A DNA stretch of 64,000 nucleotides from Alphaproteobacteria bacterium Ga0077535 (GTDB lineage: Bacteria; Pseudomonadota; Alphaproteobacteria; Caulobacterales; Aquidulcibacteraceae): positions 5,001 to 69,000 of the forward strand of contig LNEK01000044.1 in NCBI GenBank assembly GCA_001464425.1, given 5' to 3'. Both the position numbers and the translations under genes were made by a program. This document shows positions 51,450 to 59,823 of this stretch, one piece after another. The notes under the pieces are model-generated. The model ran no database searches, was not told the DNA's origin, and saw only the letters and a list, made by a program, of their open reading frames with translations. Position 1 is the first letter of the stretch. Every line of letters begins with the position of its first letter.

Positions 51450-52622
51450 ATGAGGCGGCTGATGAGAACTCTGTTCGTGGTTGCGGCGCTGGCGCTGATG
51501 GCGTGCGGCGGCAACGAGGTGGCGACGGCCACACCCGTCGCTGCGCCCCTCACACGCGAAGCCAGCAGCGCCTGGACTGCGTTCACGCCGCAACCCGTCG
51601 AGATCAACGGCGAAACCTTCACCGCCACCTGCTCCGACGCGCCCGGCGCGGATCCCGCGTTTCAATTTTGGGCGCGGCGCGGCATCTCGAACAATCTCGT
51701 CATCTTCTTCGATGGCGGCGGCGCCTGCTGGGACGATCTCACCTGTTCAGTCCCGCGCCTCAAAGCGAACACACGCGAGGAAGACGGCTTCTTCAAAGCC
51801 GAGATCATCCCCGGCGACGATCCCACCAACATGAGCGGCATCTTCGACCTCACCAACGCGCGCAACCCGGTGCGCGATTGGAGCTTCGTGTTCGTGCCGT
51901 ATTGCACAGGCGACGTACACGTCGGCTCGGCCACCACCACCTATACCGATCCTGACACCGGCGAGAGCTTCCAAATCCAACACCGCGGCGCAGACAATTT
52001 CCGCGTCGTGCTCGAATGGATCCGCCAGAACTTCGATGCGCCTGATCAGATCGTCGTCGCTGGCTCCAGCGCTGGCGCTTACGGCGCAGTCACGCACTTC
52101 GCCAGCGTCCGCGACGCTTTCCCAACTGGCCGCGCACTCATGCTCGGCGATGCCGGCCAGGGCGTCACGCCGCGCGCCTTCCTCCCCCAGCGCAACGGCA
52201 ACTGGCAGTACCATTTGCCGACCAGCGTGTTCGGCGCCGACGCTGATGTCACCGCTGACGAGGATGTGCTCGGCATTCTCGCCGCGCATTATCCAAACGA
52301 CCGCTTCGCCCAATACACGACGACGCAGGACATAACCCAGACCGCGTTTCTAGCGCTGATGGGCGAACCAGGCGCCTGCCGCGGCTGGACGACGAAAATG
52401 GCGTCCGACTTGAGCCGCCGCCAAGCCGCGCCGAACTTCCGCTCCTATCTCGCCAGCGGCCAGACGCACACGATCTTGCGCTCGCCGCTCTTCTACTCGC
52501 AGCGCAGCGGCGGCGCGCCGTTCGCCGAATGGATGGCGGCCGCGATCAGCGCCGACGGCGAGGACTGGGAGAACCGTGTTTGCCGAAACTGCCTGCGCCC
52601 GCCCGAGCGCTGTCCGTTCTAG
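51450..52622 (+). CDS. Pectinacetylesterase family lipoprotein
   Basis: A 390-residue esterase with lipobox LMAC (Cys19). LVIFFDGGGACWDDLTCSVP, with its GGGACW oxyanion-type motif, and VVAGSSAGAYGAV (nucleophile Ser in GSSAG) are those of the plant-type pectinacetylesterase/NOTUM family. Several cysteine pairs (CTGDV, ACRGW, VCRNCLRPP) fit disulphides. It should be attached to the outer membrane and remove acetyl groups from polysaccharide or another acyl ester. Monocistronic. Confidence 0.9.
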   Translation: MRRLMRTLFVVAALALMACGGNEVATATPVAAPLTREASSAWTAFTPQPVEINGETFTATCSDAPGADPAFQFWARRGISNNLVIFFDGGGACWDDLTCSVPRLKANTREEDGFFKAEIIPGDDPTNMSGIFDLTNARNPVRDWSFVFVPYCTGDVHVGSATTTYTDPDTGESFQIQHRGADNFRVVLEWIRQNFDAPDQIVVAGSSAGAYGAVTHFASVRDAFPTGRALMLGDAGQGVTPRAFLPQRNGNWQYHLPTSVFGADADVTADEDVLGILAAHYPNDRFAQYTTTQDITQTAFLALMGEPGACRGWTTKMASDLSRRQAAPNFRSYLASGQTHTILRSPLFYSQRSGGAPFAEWMAAAISADGEDWENRVCRNCLRPPERCPF

Positions 52623-52660
52623 CTTGACGGCGAAGGCGCGTTGCCGGCTCTGATGCGCGC

Positions 52661-53110
52661 GTGACAACGCCCACGATCTTCGTCGATGCCGACGCCTGCC
52701 CGGTGAAGGAAGAAATCTACCGCGTGGCGCGCCGCACCGGCTGCCCGGTGCAGGTCGTCGCCAACATGTTCATGCGCACGCCGCCGGACGTAACGCTGAC
52801 CGTGGTCGATGCCGGCCCCGACGCAGCCGATGATTGGATCGCCGAGCGCGTGCAGCCGGGCGACATCGTCATCACCAACGACATCCCACTCGCGGATCGC
52901 ACCCTCAAAGCCGGCGGCGCAGCGCTGGGCGCAACCGGCAAAGCCTTCACCGAAAGCTCGATCGGCGCCGCTTTAGCCCAGCGCGAACTCATGGAGCACC
53001 TACGCTCTTTCGGCGAAGGCGGCGGCGGGCCAAAGCCGTTCTCGCCGCAGGATCGTTCGCGCTTTCTATCGGCCCTCGATGCAGCAGTGATGAAGGCGAA
53101 GCGGCGTTAG
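52661..53110 (+). CDS. YaiI/YqxD family protein (UPF0178)
   Basis: A 149-residue PIN-like protein with FVDADACPVKEEIYRVARRT at the N-terminus and DIVITNDIPLADRTLKAGGA in the middle, diagnostic of the DUF188/UPF0178 family. Nuclease function is suggested by the fold but unproved. GTG start. Short gap to the pectinacetylesterase gene. Confidence 0.92.
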   Translation: MTTPTIFVDADACPVKEEIYRVARRTGCPVQVVANMFMRTPPDVTLTVVDAGPDAADDWIAERVQPGDIVITNDIPLADRTLKAGGAALGATGKAFTESSIGAALAQRELMEHLRSFGEGGGGPKPFSPQDRSRFLSALDAAVMKAKRR

Positions 53111-53747
53111 CCAATACTTCTCGCTTTGACGAGACCGAGAAATGGCGCTCTATCCCCCAGCAAACACCCCCCGCGTCCAGCAAAATCAAGCCTCGCGCAA
53201 AAACGTATCCCACACCCAAAAAGCTGAGCGATACTACGCGCATCCCTCGCATGGGAGTTCTCGTTGCTAGCCGAGCAATTCAGAAGCGAGGGATGCGATT
53301 GAGCGTGAAGGTGCTGTCCGTGACGCGTCCGGCTACCCGGAAGCGGCGGCGCGAAACCAGAGGGGGCGCCCTCGACATTCGCGCAGCAATTTCGTCAGCA
53401 ATGACGACGACAGAGCACACCGAAGCCCGCGGGATAGCAGCGTAAGGCGCGAACCGCGGGAGGACACAGGGCTTAAAGGCAAAGCCCGCACGGGGTCGGG
53501 GTACCTATCCAGGAGAGTGAAAAACCTCCCCGTGACGGCCCGATCGAAAACGATTGCAACGGGGCGCGTGCGACGCGCAGCGTTGGTCAGCGCGCTTCCC
53601 ACGCGCCCCGTCTCCCTTCTTCGGGGATCGGTTATCGGGACTCGGGTATCGAGAAACGGCGGCGTTCAGCAACGCGCGCTGCGTATTCGGCCGCGCCCCG
53701 ATAACCGATCCCCGACCCCCGACCCCCGATAACAGCTTGGCGCGAGC
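53111..53747. other. 637-bp gene-poor region with repeat-like sequence
   Basis: No convincing gene. Short readings on either strand lack SD, conserved sequence and consistent codon use. The sequence is rich in short direct and inverted repeats, includes a perfect 17-bp inverted repeat (53623-53713) and a CCCGACC-type tandem stretch at 53711-53730. A reading around 53320-53420 (RRRETRGGALDIRAAISS) resembles spurious products I associate with intergenic repeat elements of other alphaproteobacteria, which would need a genome-wide search to confirm. Boundary between YaiI and arr. Confidence 0.5.
53623..53713. repeat. Perfect 17-bp inverted repeat with 57-bp spacer
   Basis: GGGGATCGGTTATCGGG at 53623-53639 faces CCCGATAACCGATCCCC at 53697-53713; a tandem CCCGACC motif follows the right arm. 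No T-run. Looks like an intergenic palindromic element rather than a terminator. Confidence 0.8.
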
Positions 53748-54164
53748 TCACTCGTCGATCGCTTCGATACCCTGGCGCTTCAATCTCTCGACGCTGTCCT
53801 TCATGGCCTGCAGCACTTCGGGACTGTGCCCCTGCCATTCCGCGACTTCCCCGATGATGCGAAGCGGATCGCGCGTGCGGTACGATTTGGTCGGGTTGCC
53901 TGGGAATTTCTTGTCGGTGAGATTGGGATCGTCTTCGATCGGACCGGTGGGCTCGACGATGTAAATGCGCTCGCGCCCTTCACCGACCGCGAGTTCCGCG
54001 CCCCAAATCGCCGCCTCAAGCGTCGCGCTCAAATAAACGAAGTTCGCCTTGCGACGGCTGCCATAATTGGAGGTGAAACCCGCCGCAATGAGATCGCCGA
54101 CGCGAAGATCGGCGCGGGTGCCATGATAGAAGATTTGCGGGTTGCTTTGATCGGTCGGTGTCAT
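53748..54164 (-). CDS. arr: NAD+--rifampin ADP-ribosyltransferase Arr
   Basis: Inactivates rifamycins by ADP-ribosylating the ansa-chain hydroxyl with NAD. The 138-residue protein shows FYHGTRADLRVGDLIAAGF, the Tyr in TSNYGSRRKANFVYLSATLE, the ERIYIVEPTGPIEDDPNLTD block and GNPTKSYRTRDPLRIIGEV, all as in Arr enzymes. It has no mobile elements next to it, so it is probably chromosomal and intrinsic. Substrates other than rifampicin are possible. Confidence 0.94.
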   Translation of the reverse strand: MTPTDQSNPQIFYHGTRADLRVGDLIAAGFTSNYGSRRKANFVYLSATLEAAIWGAELAVGEGRERIYIVEPTGPIEDDPNLTDKKFPGNPTKSYRTRDPLRIIGEVAEWQGHSPEVLQAMKDSVERLKRQGIEAIDE

Positions 54165-54299
54165 CGGGCGCTGCCACCTCTCATCGGAAAGAGGCGGCGA
54201 TTTGGTTCAAAACGGACCAGGAGACAATTCTTGAAGATAACTCTTTCGTCACCACCTTAGTCATGGCGAGGAACGGAGCGGCGCTAGGCGCCCGTGAGC

Positions 54300-54836
54300 C
54301 TAGTCATTCGAGCGGAAGCGCAGGCGCTGATAGTCGGCCGGCGATTTCCAGTCCGCGAATTGGACCTGTGCGGACGCGGCTAGCGACGGCGTTCGCGCCT
54401 CCAAGCGCTCTGCCAGCCACTGGAACCATTCGAAGAGGTTCGAAAATCCGTTCGCGCGTTGCTCCTCAGTATAGCGGCGCAACTTGTGCCAACACAGCAC
54501 CGTCGCGCCGCGATAAAAGTCCGCGTAATAATCGATCGAGAGATGCCCGCGCGCGATCAACGGTCCCATGCTTTCGAACACCGCGCAGAGGTAAAGCACG
54601 TCCGCGAACTTATCCCCGGTCGCAGCCTTCAGCTCAGCGGTTGAGAGATTGTCAGGGAGTTCTACGACCATCAGCGCCGTGCTGGCGGTCAACGGCGATT
54701 GCATGGAGCGCAGGAGCTCAGCGCCCGTCTGTATCTCCCGCTGCAATCGCATTTGGCGGAGCTGATCGACCGCGAAGAGGCCGCCAACAACAACCGCGAG
54801 CGTTTGAACGATCTGCAGGATCAGCTCGATTGTCAT
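54300..54836 (-). CDS. DUF4760-like membrane-anchored protein
   Basis: A 178-residue protein with one N-terminal membrane helix (ILQIVQTLAVVVGGLFAV) and a helical soluble domain (LRQMRLQREIQTGAELLRSM, then FADVLYLCAVFESMGPLI and YYADFYRGATVLCWHKLRRY) as in DUF4760. Function unknown. ATG 54836 begins the conserved sequence. It follows the DUF805 fragment on the same strand. Confidence 0.75.
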   Translation of the reverse strand: MTIELILQIVQTLAVVVGGLFAVDQLRQMRLQREIQTGAELLRSMQSPLTASTALMVVELPDNLSTAELKAATGDKFADVLYLCAVFESMGPLIARGHLSIDYYADFYRGATVLCWHKLRRYTEEQRANGFSNLFEWFQWLAERLEARTPSLAASAQVQFADWKSPADYQRLRFRSND

Positions 54837-54876
54837 GCGGGCCCCAAAGCGGCGATGGCGCGAAGCGCGAGTGAGG

Positions 54877-55320
54877 TTAGGGCCACCAACCCGCCGCGGG
54901 CGGTGGACCATAATCGTTGGCAGTGGGAGCGCCAGGCGCAAATGCAATCCAGAGAAACACCAAAGCAATTAGCAAACCCAGCCACTCGAGCAGCGCGCGA
55001 TAATCTGGGAACACGGAGAGCATTGCCGAAAGCAAGCAAGCAGCAGCAAACCAAGCAAGCACAAGCCAGCCAGAGTGGTCCAGGTCATGAACGCGAAGGA
55101 CTAGCATTGACGCCTGGAATGGAATTGCAGGTAAGGCACTGAACATCATCACCTGGTTAACTCGGTCCGTGGCGCGATATCCGCTTCCTGCCATGTCCTC
55201 CGAGGCCAGAATTGGAAGAAGGACATACGACAATACGAACGTCACGAGGGCCAGCCCGTGAAGGCCGAACAAAAACTGGAGACGATTTAGTCGCCCCTTC
55301 CAGCTCCAAAGGAACTCACC
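54877..55320 (-). pseudogene. DUF805-like membrane protein lacking a start codon
   Basis: From an in-frame stop at 55321-55323 the frame reads GEFLWSWKGRLNRLQFLFGL and continues into a four-segment membrane protein with VHDLDHSGWLVLAW, the classical DUF805 RxHDxxxSGW motif. WKGRLNR is the conserved N-terminal motif, yet no ATG, GTG or TTG precedes it; the first possible start (TTG 55272) comes after the motif. The stop of pccA lies directly upstream. Either a 5'-truncated remnant fused against pccA, or a gene with an unusual start. Confidence 0.55.
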
Positions 55321-57316
55321 CTAGCTCAATCATAACCTCGTCCGCTGCAACGCTCGCGCCGGCCGCAACATGCACGGTGGCGATCACACCATCACGCTCC
55401 GCGCGAATGATGTTCTGCATCTTCATCGCTTCAACCACCGCGACGCCTTCGCCGCTTTTCACGTCCTGCCCCGGTTTCACATCGACCGAAATCACCAGCC
55501 CCGGCATGGGCGACACGATCAACTTCGACGTATCGGCCTTCACCTTCTCCGGAATTTTCTTGTGCAACTCCGCGCCGCGCGGCGTCGCCACTTGCGCCAA
55601 CACCGTCACGCCGCGATGCCGCAACGTATAACCGCCCGGCGCAGTTTTGATCTTCACCGAGAACGGCTTGCCTTCGAACGCGCCACTAATGATCCGCGCG
55701 CCAGGCCGCGCCGCCGTATCGATGCGATACTTCTTACCGTCGATGCTGACAGTGGCGCCGGCATCGTCGAGATCGACGCTGGTGTCGTGGTGAACCTTAT
55801 CGAGGATCACCACCCAATCCTTCTGCCAACCCTCGGCCGCGCCATTGACTTGGCCGCTGATCGTCCGCGCCCGCCGCGCCGTAAAGCAGCGCGCAATCGC
55901 CGCCGCTGCGATCAGAAGCTTCTCCTGCTGCGCCGTCGGCGGCACGCCCTGGAAGCCTTCAGGGAAGTGATCCTTGATGTACGCAGTGGTGAAATCGCCC
56001 TTGCGGAAATCCTTCTCCTCCATCACCGCGCCAAGGAACGGGATGTTGTCAGCGATGCCGTCGATGAGAAAATTGTCCAGCGCCGCCGCTTGCGCATCGA
56101 TCGCCGCAATACGCGTCGGCGCGTGCGTGATCAGCTTGGCGATCATCGGATCGTAGAACATAGAAATCTCGTCGCCCTCGCGGACGCCGGTTTCGTTGCG
56201 CAGCGTAACCTCGCCGGTCTTGCCTTCGGCAGGCGCTTGGTAAGCGCGCAGGCGACCGATGCTGGGCAAAAAGTTGCGGTATGGATCTTCGGCGTAGATG
56301 CGGCTCTCGATCGCCCAGCCTTTGATCTTCAGATCTTTCTGCTTGAACTTCAGCGGCTCGCCGGCGGCTACGCGGACCATTTGCTCGACCAAATCAAGCC
56401 CAGTGATCATCTCCGACACCGGATGCTCAACCTGAAGCCGCGTGTTCATCTCGAGGAAGTAAAAACTCTTGTCCGCGCCGGAAGCCACGAACTCGACCGT
56501 GCCAGCGCTATCGTACTGCACCGCTCGCGCCAACGCGCACGCTTGCTCGCCCATCGCCATTCGCGTTTTCTCATCAAGCAGCGGCGACGGCGCTTCTTCG
56601 ATGACCTTCTGATTGCGGCGCTGGATCGAGCATTCGCGCTCGAACAAATGCACGACATTGCCGTGCTTATCGCCCATCACCTGAATTTCGATGTGACGCG
56701 GCGCCGTGACGAATTTTTCGATGAAGATGCGATCGTCGCCAAACGCGCCCTTGGCTTCGGCGCGCACCGCCGGGAAGCCTTCTTCGACGTCCTTGCGATT
56801 AAACGCGACACGAATCCCTTTGCCGCCGCCACCGGCGCTCGCCTTGATCATCACCGGATAACCAATCTCTTCCGAGATCTGCACTGCATGATCGACGCCG
56901 CTGATTTCGCCGATGAAGCCCGGCACGCACGACACGCCCGCGGCAGCAGCTGCCTTCTTCGACTCAATCTTATCGCCCATCGCCCGGATCGCGTGCGGGT
57001 TCGGGCCGATGAAGGTAATCTTCTCCGCCAACAGCCGATCCGCGAACTCGGCCTTCTCAGAGAGAAAGCCAAAGCCCGGATGGATCGCCTGCGATCCGGT
57101 TTGGCGCGCCGCGTCGACGATCTTGTCGATCACAAGATAGCTCTGCGCCGCTGGCGAGGGGCCGATGAACACGGCCTCGTCCGCCATATCGACCGCCAAG
57201 CTATCGCGGTCGGCCTCGGAATAGACGATGGCCGTCTTGATCCCGAGCCGACGGGCGGTGCGGATGATGCGGACGGCGACTTCGCCGCGATTGGCGATCA
57301 GAATTTTATCGAACAT
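55316..57316 (-). CDS. pccA: Propionyl/acetyl-CoA carboxylase biotin carboxylase subunit
   Basis: A 666-residue alpha subunit. Biotin carboxylase domain (FDKILIANRGEVAVRIIRTA, KASAGGGGKGIR ATP grasp, EMNTRLQVEHPVSEMITGLD) spans ~1-450, a BT linker domain follows, and the BCCP domain ends with VEAMKMQN (biotinyl Lys ~631). Matches alphaproteobacterial PccA that partners with PccB for propionyl-CoA carboxylation. The only carboxyltransferase subunit in the window is the 25894 gene, which may or may not be its partner. Confidence 0.94.
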   Translation of the reverse strand: MFDKILIANRGEVAVRIIRTARRLGIKTAIVYSEADRDSLAVDMADEAVFIGPSPAAQSYLVIDKIVDAARQTGSQAIHPGFGFLSEKAEFADRLLAEKITFIGPNPHAIRAMGDKIESKKAAAAAGVSCVPGFIGEISGVDHAVQISEEIGYPVMIKASAGGGGKGIRVAFNRKDVEEGFPAVRAEAKGAFGDDRIFIEKFVTAPRHIEIQVMGDKHGNVVHLFERECSIQRRNQKVIEEAPSPLLDEKTRMAMGEQACALARAVQYDSAGTVEFVASGADKSFYFLEMNTRLQVEHPVSEMITGLDLVEQMVRVAAGEPLKFKQKDLKIKGWAIESRIYAEDPYRNFLPSIGRLRAYQAPAEGKTGEVTLRNETGVREGDEISMFYDPMIAKLITHAPTRIAAIDAQAAALDNFLIDGIADNIPFLGAVMEEKDFRKGDFTTAYIKDHFPEGFQGVPPTAQQEKLLIAAAAIARCFTARRARTISGQVNGAAEGWQKDWVVILDKVHHDTSVDLDDAGATVSIDGKKYRIDTAARPGARIISGAFEGKPFSVKIKTAPGGYTLRHRGVTVLAQVATPRGAELHKKIPEKVKADTSKLIVSPMPGLVISVDVKPGQDVKSGEGVAVVEAMKMQNIIRAERDGVIATVHVAAGASVAADEVMIELG

Positions 57317-57369
57317 GGGCGCGGTGTTAGCGGGGTTTCCCCCGCGTGTCAGCCGGGTAAGCTCGCCGC

Positions 57370-58359
57370 ATGAATCGCAGAGAGCTCCTCATTAGCGCCG
57401 CCGCCCTCACGGCCTGCTCGCAGGACGCGCGCAGCCAAGCGACTGCCGCGCAGGCCCCGCTGTTTCCGATGCGCCGCGGCGTCAATCTCGGCAATGCGCT
57501 CGAAGCCCCCAACGAAGGCGACTGGGGCTTCCAGATCGAGGACGAGCACCTCGACATTATCGGCAATGGCGGCTTCGATGGCATCCGCCTCCCCGTGCGC
57601 TGGGACACGCACACGGCGGCCACCGCGCCTTACACCATCGATCCGCGCTTCCTTGGCCGCGTCGAGGAGGTCGTCACCGGCGCGTTACGGCGCGGGCTCT
57701 ACGTCCAGCTTGACGCCCACCACGATCCCATTGGCGAACAACCCGAGCGCTTCGCCGCCATCTGGCGCCAGATCGCACATCACTTCCGCAATATGTCTGA
57801 CAAGCTCCTGCTCGAACCGTTCAACGAGCCGAACGGCGATCAGTTCACAGGCGCGCGGCTCAGCTCAATTCAGGCCGGCCTCCGCGACTCCATCAACACC
57901 GCATCGCCAAACCGCCTCGTCGTGCTCGGCCCCGGCAATTGGCAAAACATCGACGCACTACGCGATTGGGAGCCGCCATCGACGGAGAGCGTCGCCGTCA
58001 GCGTCCATTATTACGAGCCGCACGCTTTCACGCATCACAGTGCCGAATGGCTAGGCGCCGATGCGCCACGCTACAATGGCGTGTGGGGCGCCGATGCGCA
58101 TATCCGCTTGGTGCATCAGCACATCGAACAAGCAGCCCAATGGGGCCGCCGGCGCGGCGTCGCCATGCAGCTGGGCGAGTTTGGCGTGAACAGCGCGGTC
58201 AGTCTCGATCAACGCGTGCTGTGGACGCGCACGGTGCGCGAGGCCTGCGAGGCTCAGCAAATGGGCTGGTGCGTCTGGGATTTCGCTGGCGCTTTTCCGC
58301 TCTGGCATCGCGAAAATCGGCGTTGGATCGAGCCGCTGCGCCAAGCGCTGATCAGCTAG
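57370..58359 (+). CDS. Glycoside hydrolase family 5 (endoglucanase-type) lipoprotein
   Basis: A 329-residue secreted enzyme. The N-terminus MNRRELLISAAALTAC is a lipobox with RR, possibly Tat-dependent. The (beta/alpha)8 barrel has RGVNLGNALEAPNEGDWGF, IRLPVRWD, LLEPFNEPNGDQ (acid/base Glu ~151), HYYEPHAFTHH and MQLGEFGVNSAV (nucleophile Glu ~269). It probably cleaves beta-1,4 glucans or mannans. Divergent from pccA. Confidence 0.92.
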   Translation: MNRRELLISAAALTACSQDARSQATAAQAPLFPMRRGVNLGNALEAPNEGDWGFQIEDEHLDIIGNGGFDGIRLPVRWDTHTAATAPYTIDPRFLGRVEEVVTGALRRGLYVQLDAHHDPIGEQPERFAAIWRQIAHHFRNMSDKLLLEPFNEPNGDQFTGARLSSIQAGLRDSINTASPNRLVVLGPGNWQNIDALRDWEPPSTESVAVSVHYYEPHAFTHHSAEWLGADAPRYNGVWGADAHIRLVHQHIEQAAQWGRRRGVAMQLGEFGVNSAVSLDQRVLWTRTVREACEAQQMGWCVWDFAGAFPLWHRENRRWIEPLRQALIS

Positions 58360-58802
58360 TAATCGAACATCCTCTCATCGCGCTCGGCGCGGCGTTTGGC
58401 TTGCGCGACGATGTGAGCCACGAGTTCGGCCTCATCCATAGCCGGCGTCTCACCTGCCGGATCGAGATTGTTTTCTTCAACCAGCGCACGCAGCGCCGCA
58501 GTGTCCAGCGCCACAAGCGCCGCCGTCAGCGCATCCTCGCCGTCTTTCTTATAAACGCCTGCCGGATTGAGGGCTGGCGCTTTCGCCGGCGGCGCCGCCT
58601 CAACGACAACCGGTTTCACGGGCTTCGCCTTCTTCACCGGCGCTTCGTCCGGCGCCACATCGTCCATCACCTCGTCGGACACATCGCGGCGCGAGTCGTG
58701 GCGTTGCAGCACAGCGTCAAGCCGATCCGCGAAGTCGGGATTGCGCTTCGCCTCGCGGCGAATTTCATCGAACAGGCGATCGAGCGTCTTGTTGAGGCTC
58801 AT
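58356..58802 (-). CDS. Hypothetical helical protein paired with ParA-like ATPase
   Basis: A 148-residue soluble protein of two helical parts joined by a Pro/Ala/Lys linker (VKPVVVEAAPPAKAPALNPA). The C-terminal half (DTAALRALVEENNLDPAGET) resembles SAP/HeH-type helices. The ATG overlaps the stop of the ParA-like gene, so it is its cognate partner. Perhaps an adaptor or DNA-binding factor; not recognised. Confidence 0.7.
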   Translation of the reverse strand: MSLNKTLDRLFDEIRREAKRNPDFADRLDAVLQRHDSRRDVSDEVMDDVAPDEAPVKKAKPVKPVVVEAAPPAKAPALNPAGVYKKDGEDALTAALVALDTAALRALVEENNLDPAGETPAMDEAELVAHIVAQAKRRAERDERMFDY

Positions 58803-59671
58803 AGAGACGGCGCCAGCTCCACCTTGCTCTGGAATTCTTCGCCGAGCGTTTTGATCACTTTCGACATCGCGCCGTACTTCTGCTCGAACGTGCGCGGCGT
58901 CTCCGACCATTCAGCGGCTTTCGCGATATCAACGTTCTGCGGGATGCGCACATCGAACATGGCTTCGCCGAGATTGTCCTTCAGCAGCTGCGCCTCAGAG
59001 CGGTGCAGCGAGAAGCCCTCTTCGTACTTGGTCGCCAGCACCATCAACTGCGAAGGCCCGCCGCGGCGTTCATTGATTAGACGCAACGCGCGCTTGCGGA
59101 AAGTGATGAGACCGAGCCGCGAAACGTAATCCGGGATCGACGGCACCAGGATGCAATCGGCTGCAATCAAGGCCGCTTCCGCGAATAGCGAAATGCCGGG
59201 CGGGCAATCGATTAGGATATAGTCGTAATCGTTGATAACGTTCTTCAAGCCATTGGCGAAGCGCTCAAGAATCCACTTCTGAATCTGATCGATCTGGAAG
59301 CCGCGCTTGACGAAGCTCTCGATCATGTCGCGTTCGACAATGCGGAATTCCGGCGCCGAAGCGCACAGCGCCACGTCCGGCTTGCCCTTGAGATCGCTGA
59401 CTTGCTTTTCGATCAGCGTCTTGAACGGCTTGGCCTTCTGCTGAACGATGTAGCTCTCGAAGTAGAAATCGAGCGTGCGCTCGGCTTCGCGCATCGCGTT
59501 CCACTTGTCCGGTCCCGCGACCATGATCGACGCGTTGGTTTGCGGATCGAGATCGATGACCAGAATGCGCCGACGCTGGTGATGCGCCAGCGTTTCAGCC
59601 AGCGAAACGGTCGTCGTGGATTTGCCCACGCCGCCCTTCATGTTGATCACCGAAACGATGCGCGCGGGCAT
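58799..59671 (-). CDS. ParA-family ATPase (orphan)
   Basis: A 290-residue ParA/MinD-superfamily ATPase with the deviant Walker A MKGGVGKSTTTVSLAETLAH, Walker A' LDPQTNASIMVAG and Walker B ILIDCPPGISLFAEAALIAA. No parB or parS is adjacent, so it is not the chromosomal parABS system; cargo-positioning roles are the known alternative. It is in an overlapping operon with a 148-residue helical protein. The ATPase core is complete. Confidence 0.9.
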   Translation of the reverse strand: MPARIVSVINMKGGVGKSTTTVSLAETLAHHQRRRILVIDLDPQTNASIMVAGPDKWNAMREAERTLDFYFESYIVQQKAKPFKTLIEKQVSDLKGKPDVALCASAPEFRIVERDMIESFVKRGFQIDQIQKWILERFANGLKNVINDYDYILIDCPPGISLFAEAALIAADCILVPSIPDYVSRLGLITFRKRALRLINERRGGPSQLMVLATKYEEGFSLHRSEAQLLKDNLGEAMFDVRIPQNVDIAKAAEWSETPRTFEQKYGAMSKVIKTLGEEFQSKVELAPSL

Positions 59672-59823
59672 GCTGCCCCCTTCTTCTTCTCAAGCGTATC
59701 CGAACACCGGACGGTCTGCCGGGAGGGTTAGTTTTTGGTGAATCTGGGTCAAGTGACGGACGCAGCCGTGGCGTCCGGCAATTCCGGATAAAATTGATCC
59801 GCCCACGAAATAAGCGTTGCGTT

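Noticed and set aside
55370-57373. A 667-codon open frame on the plus strand opposite pccA
   Set aside because: Antisense shadow of a GC-rich gene; its sequence is His/Arg/Asp-rich, with no domain or RBS, whereas the minus strand encodes a complete biotin carboxylase.
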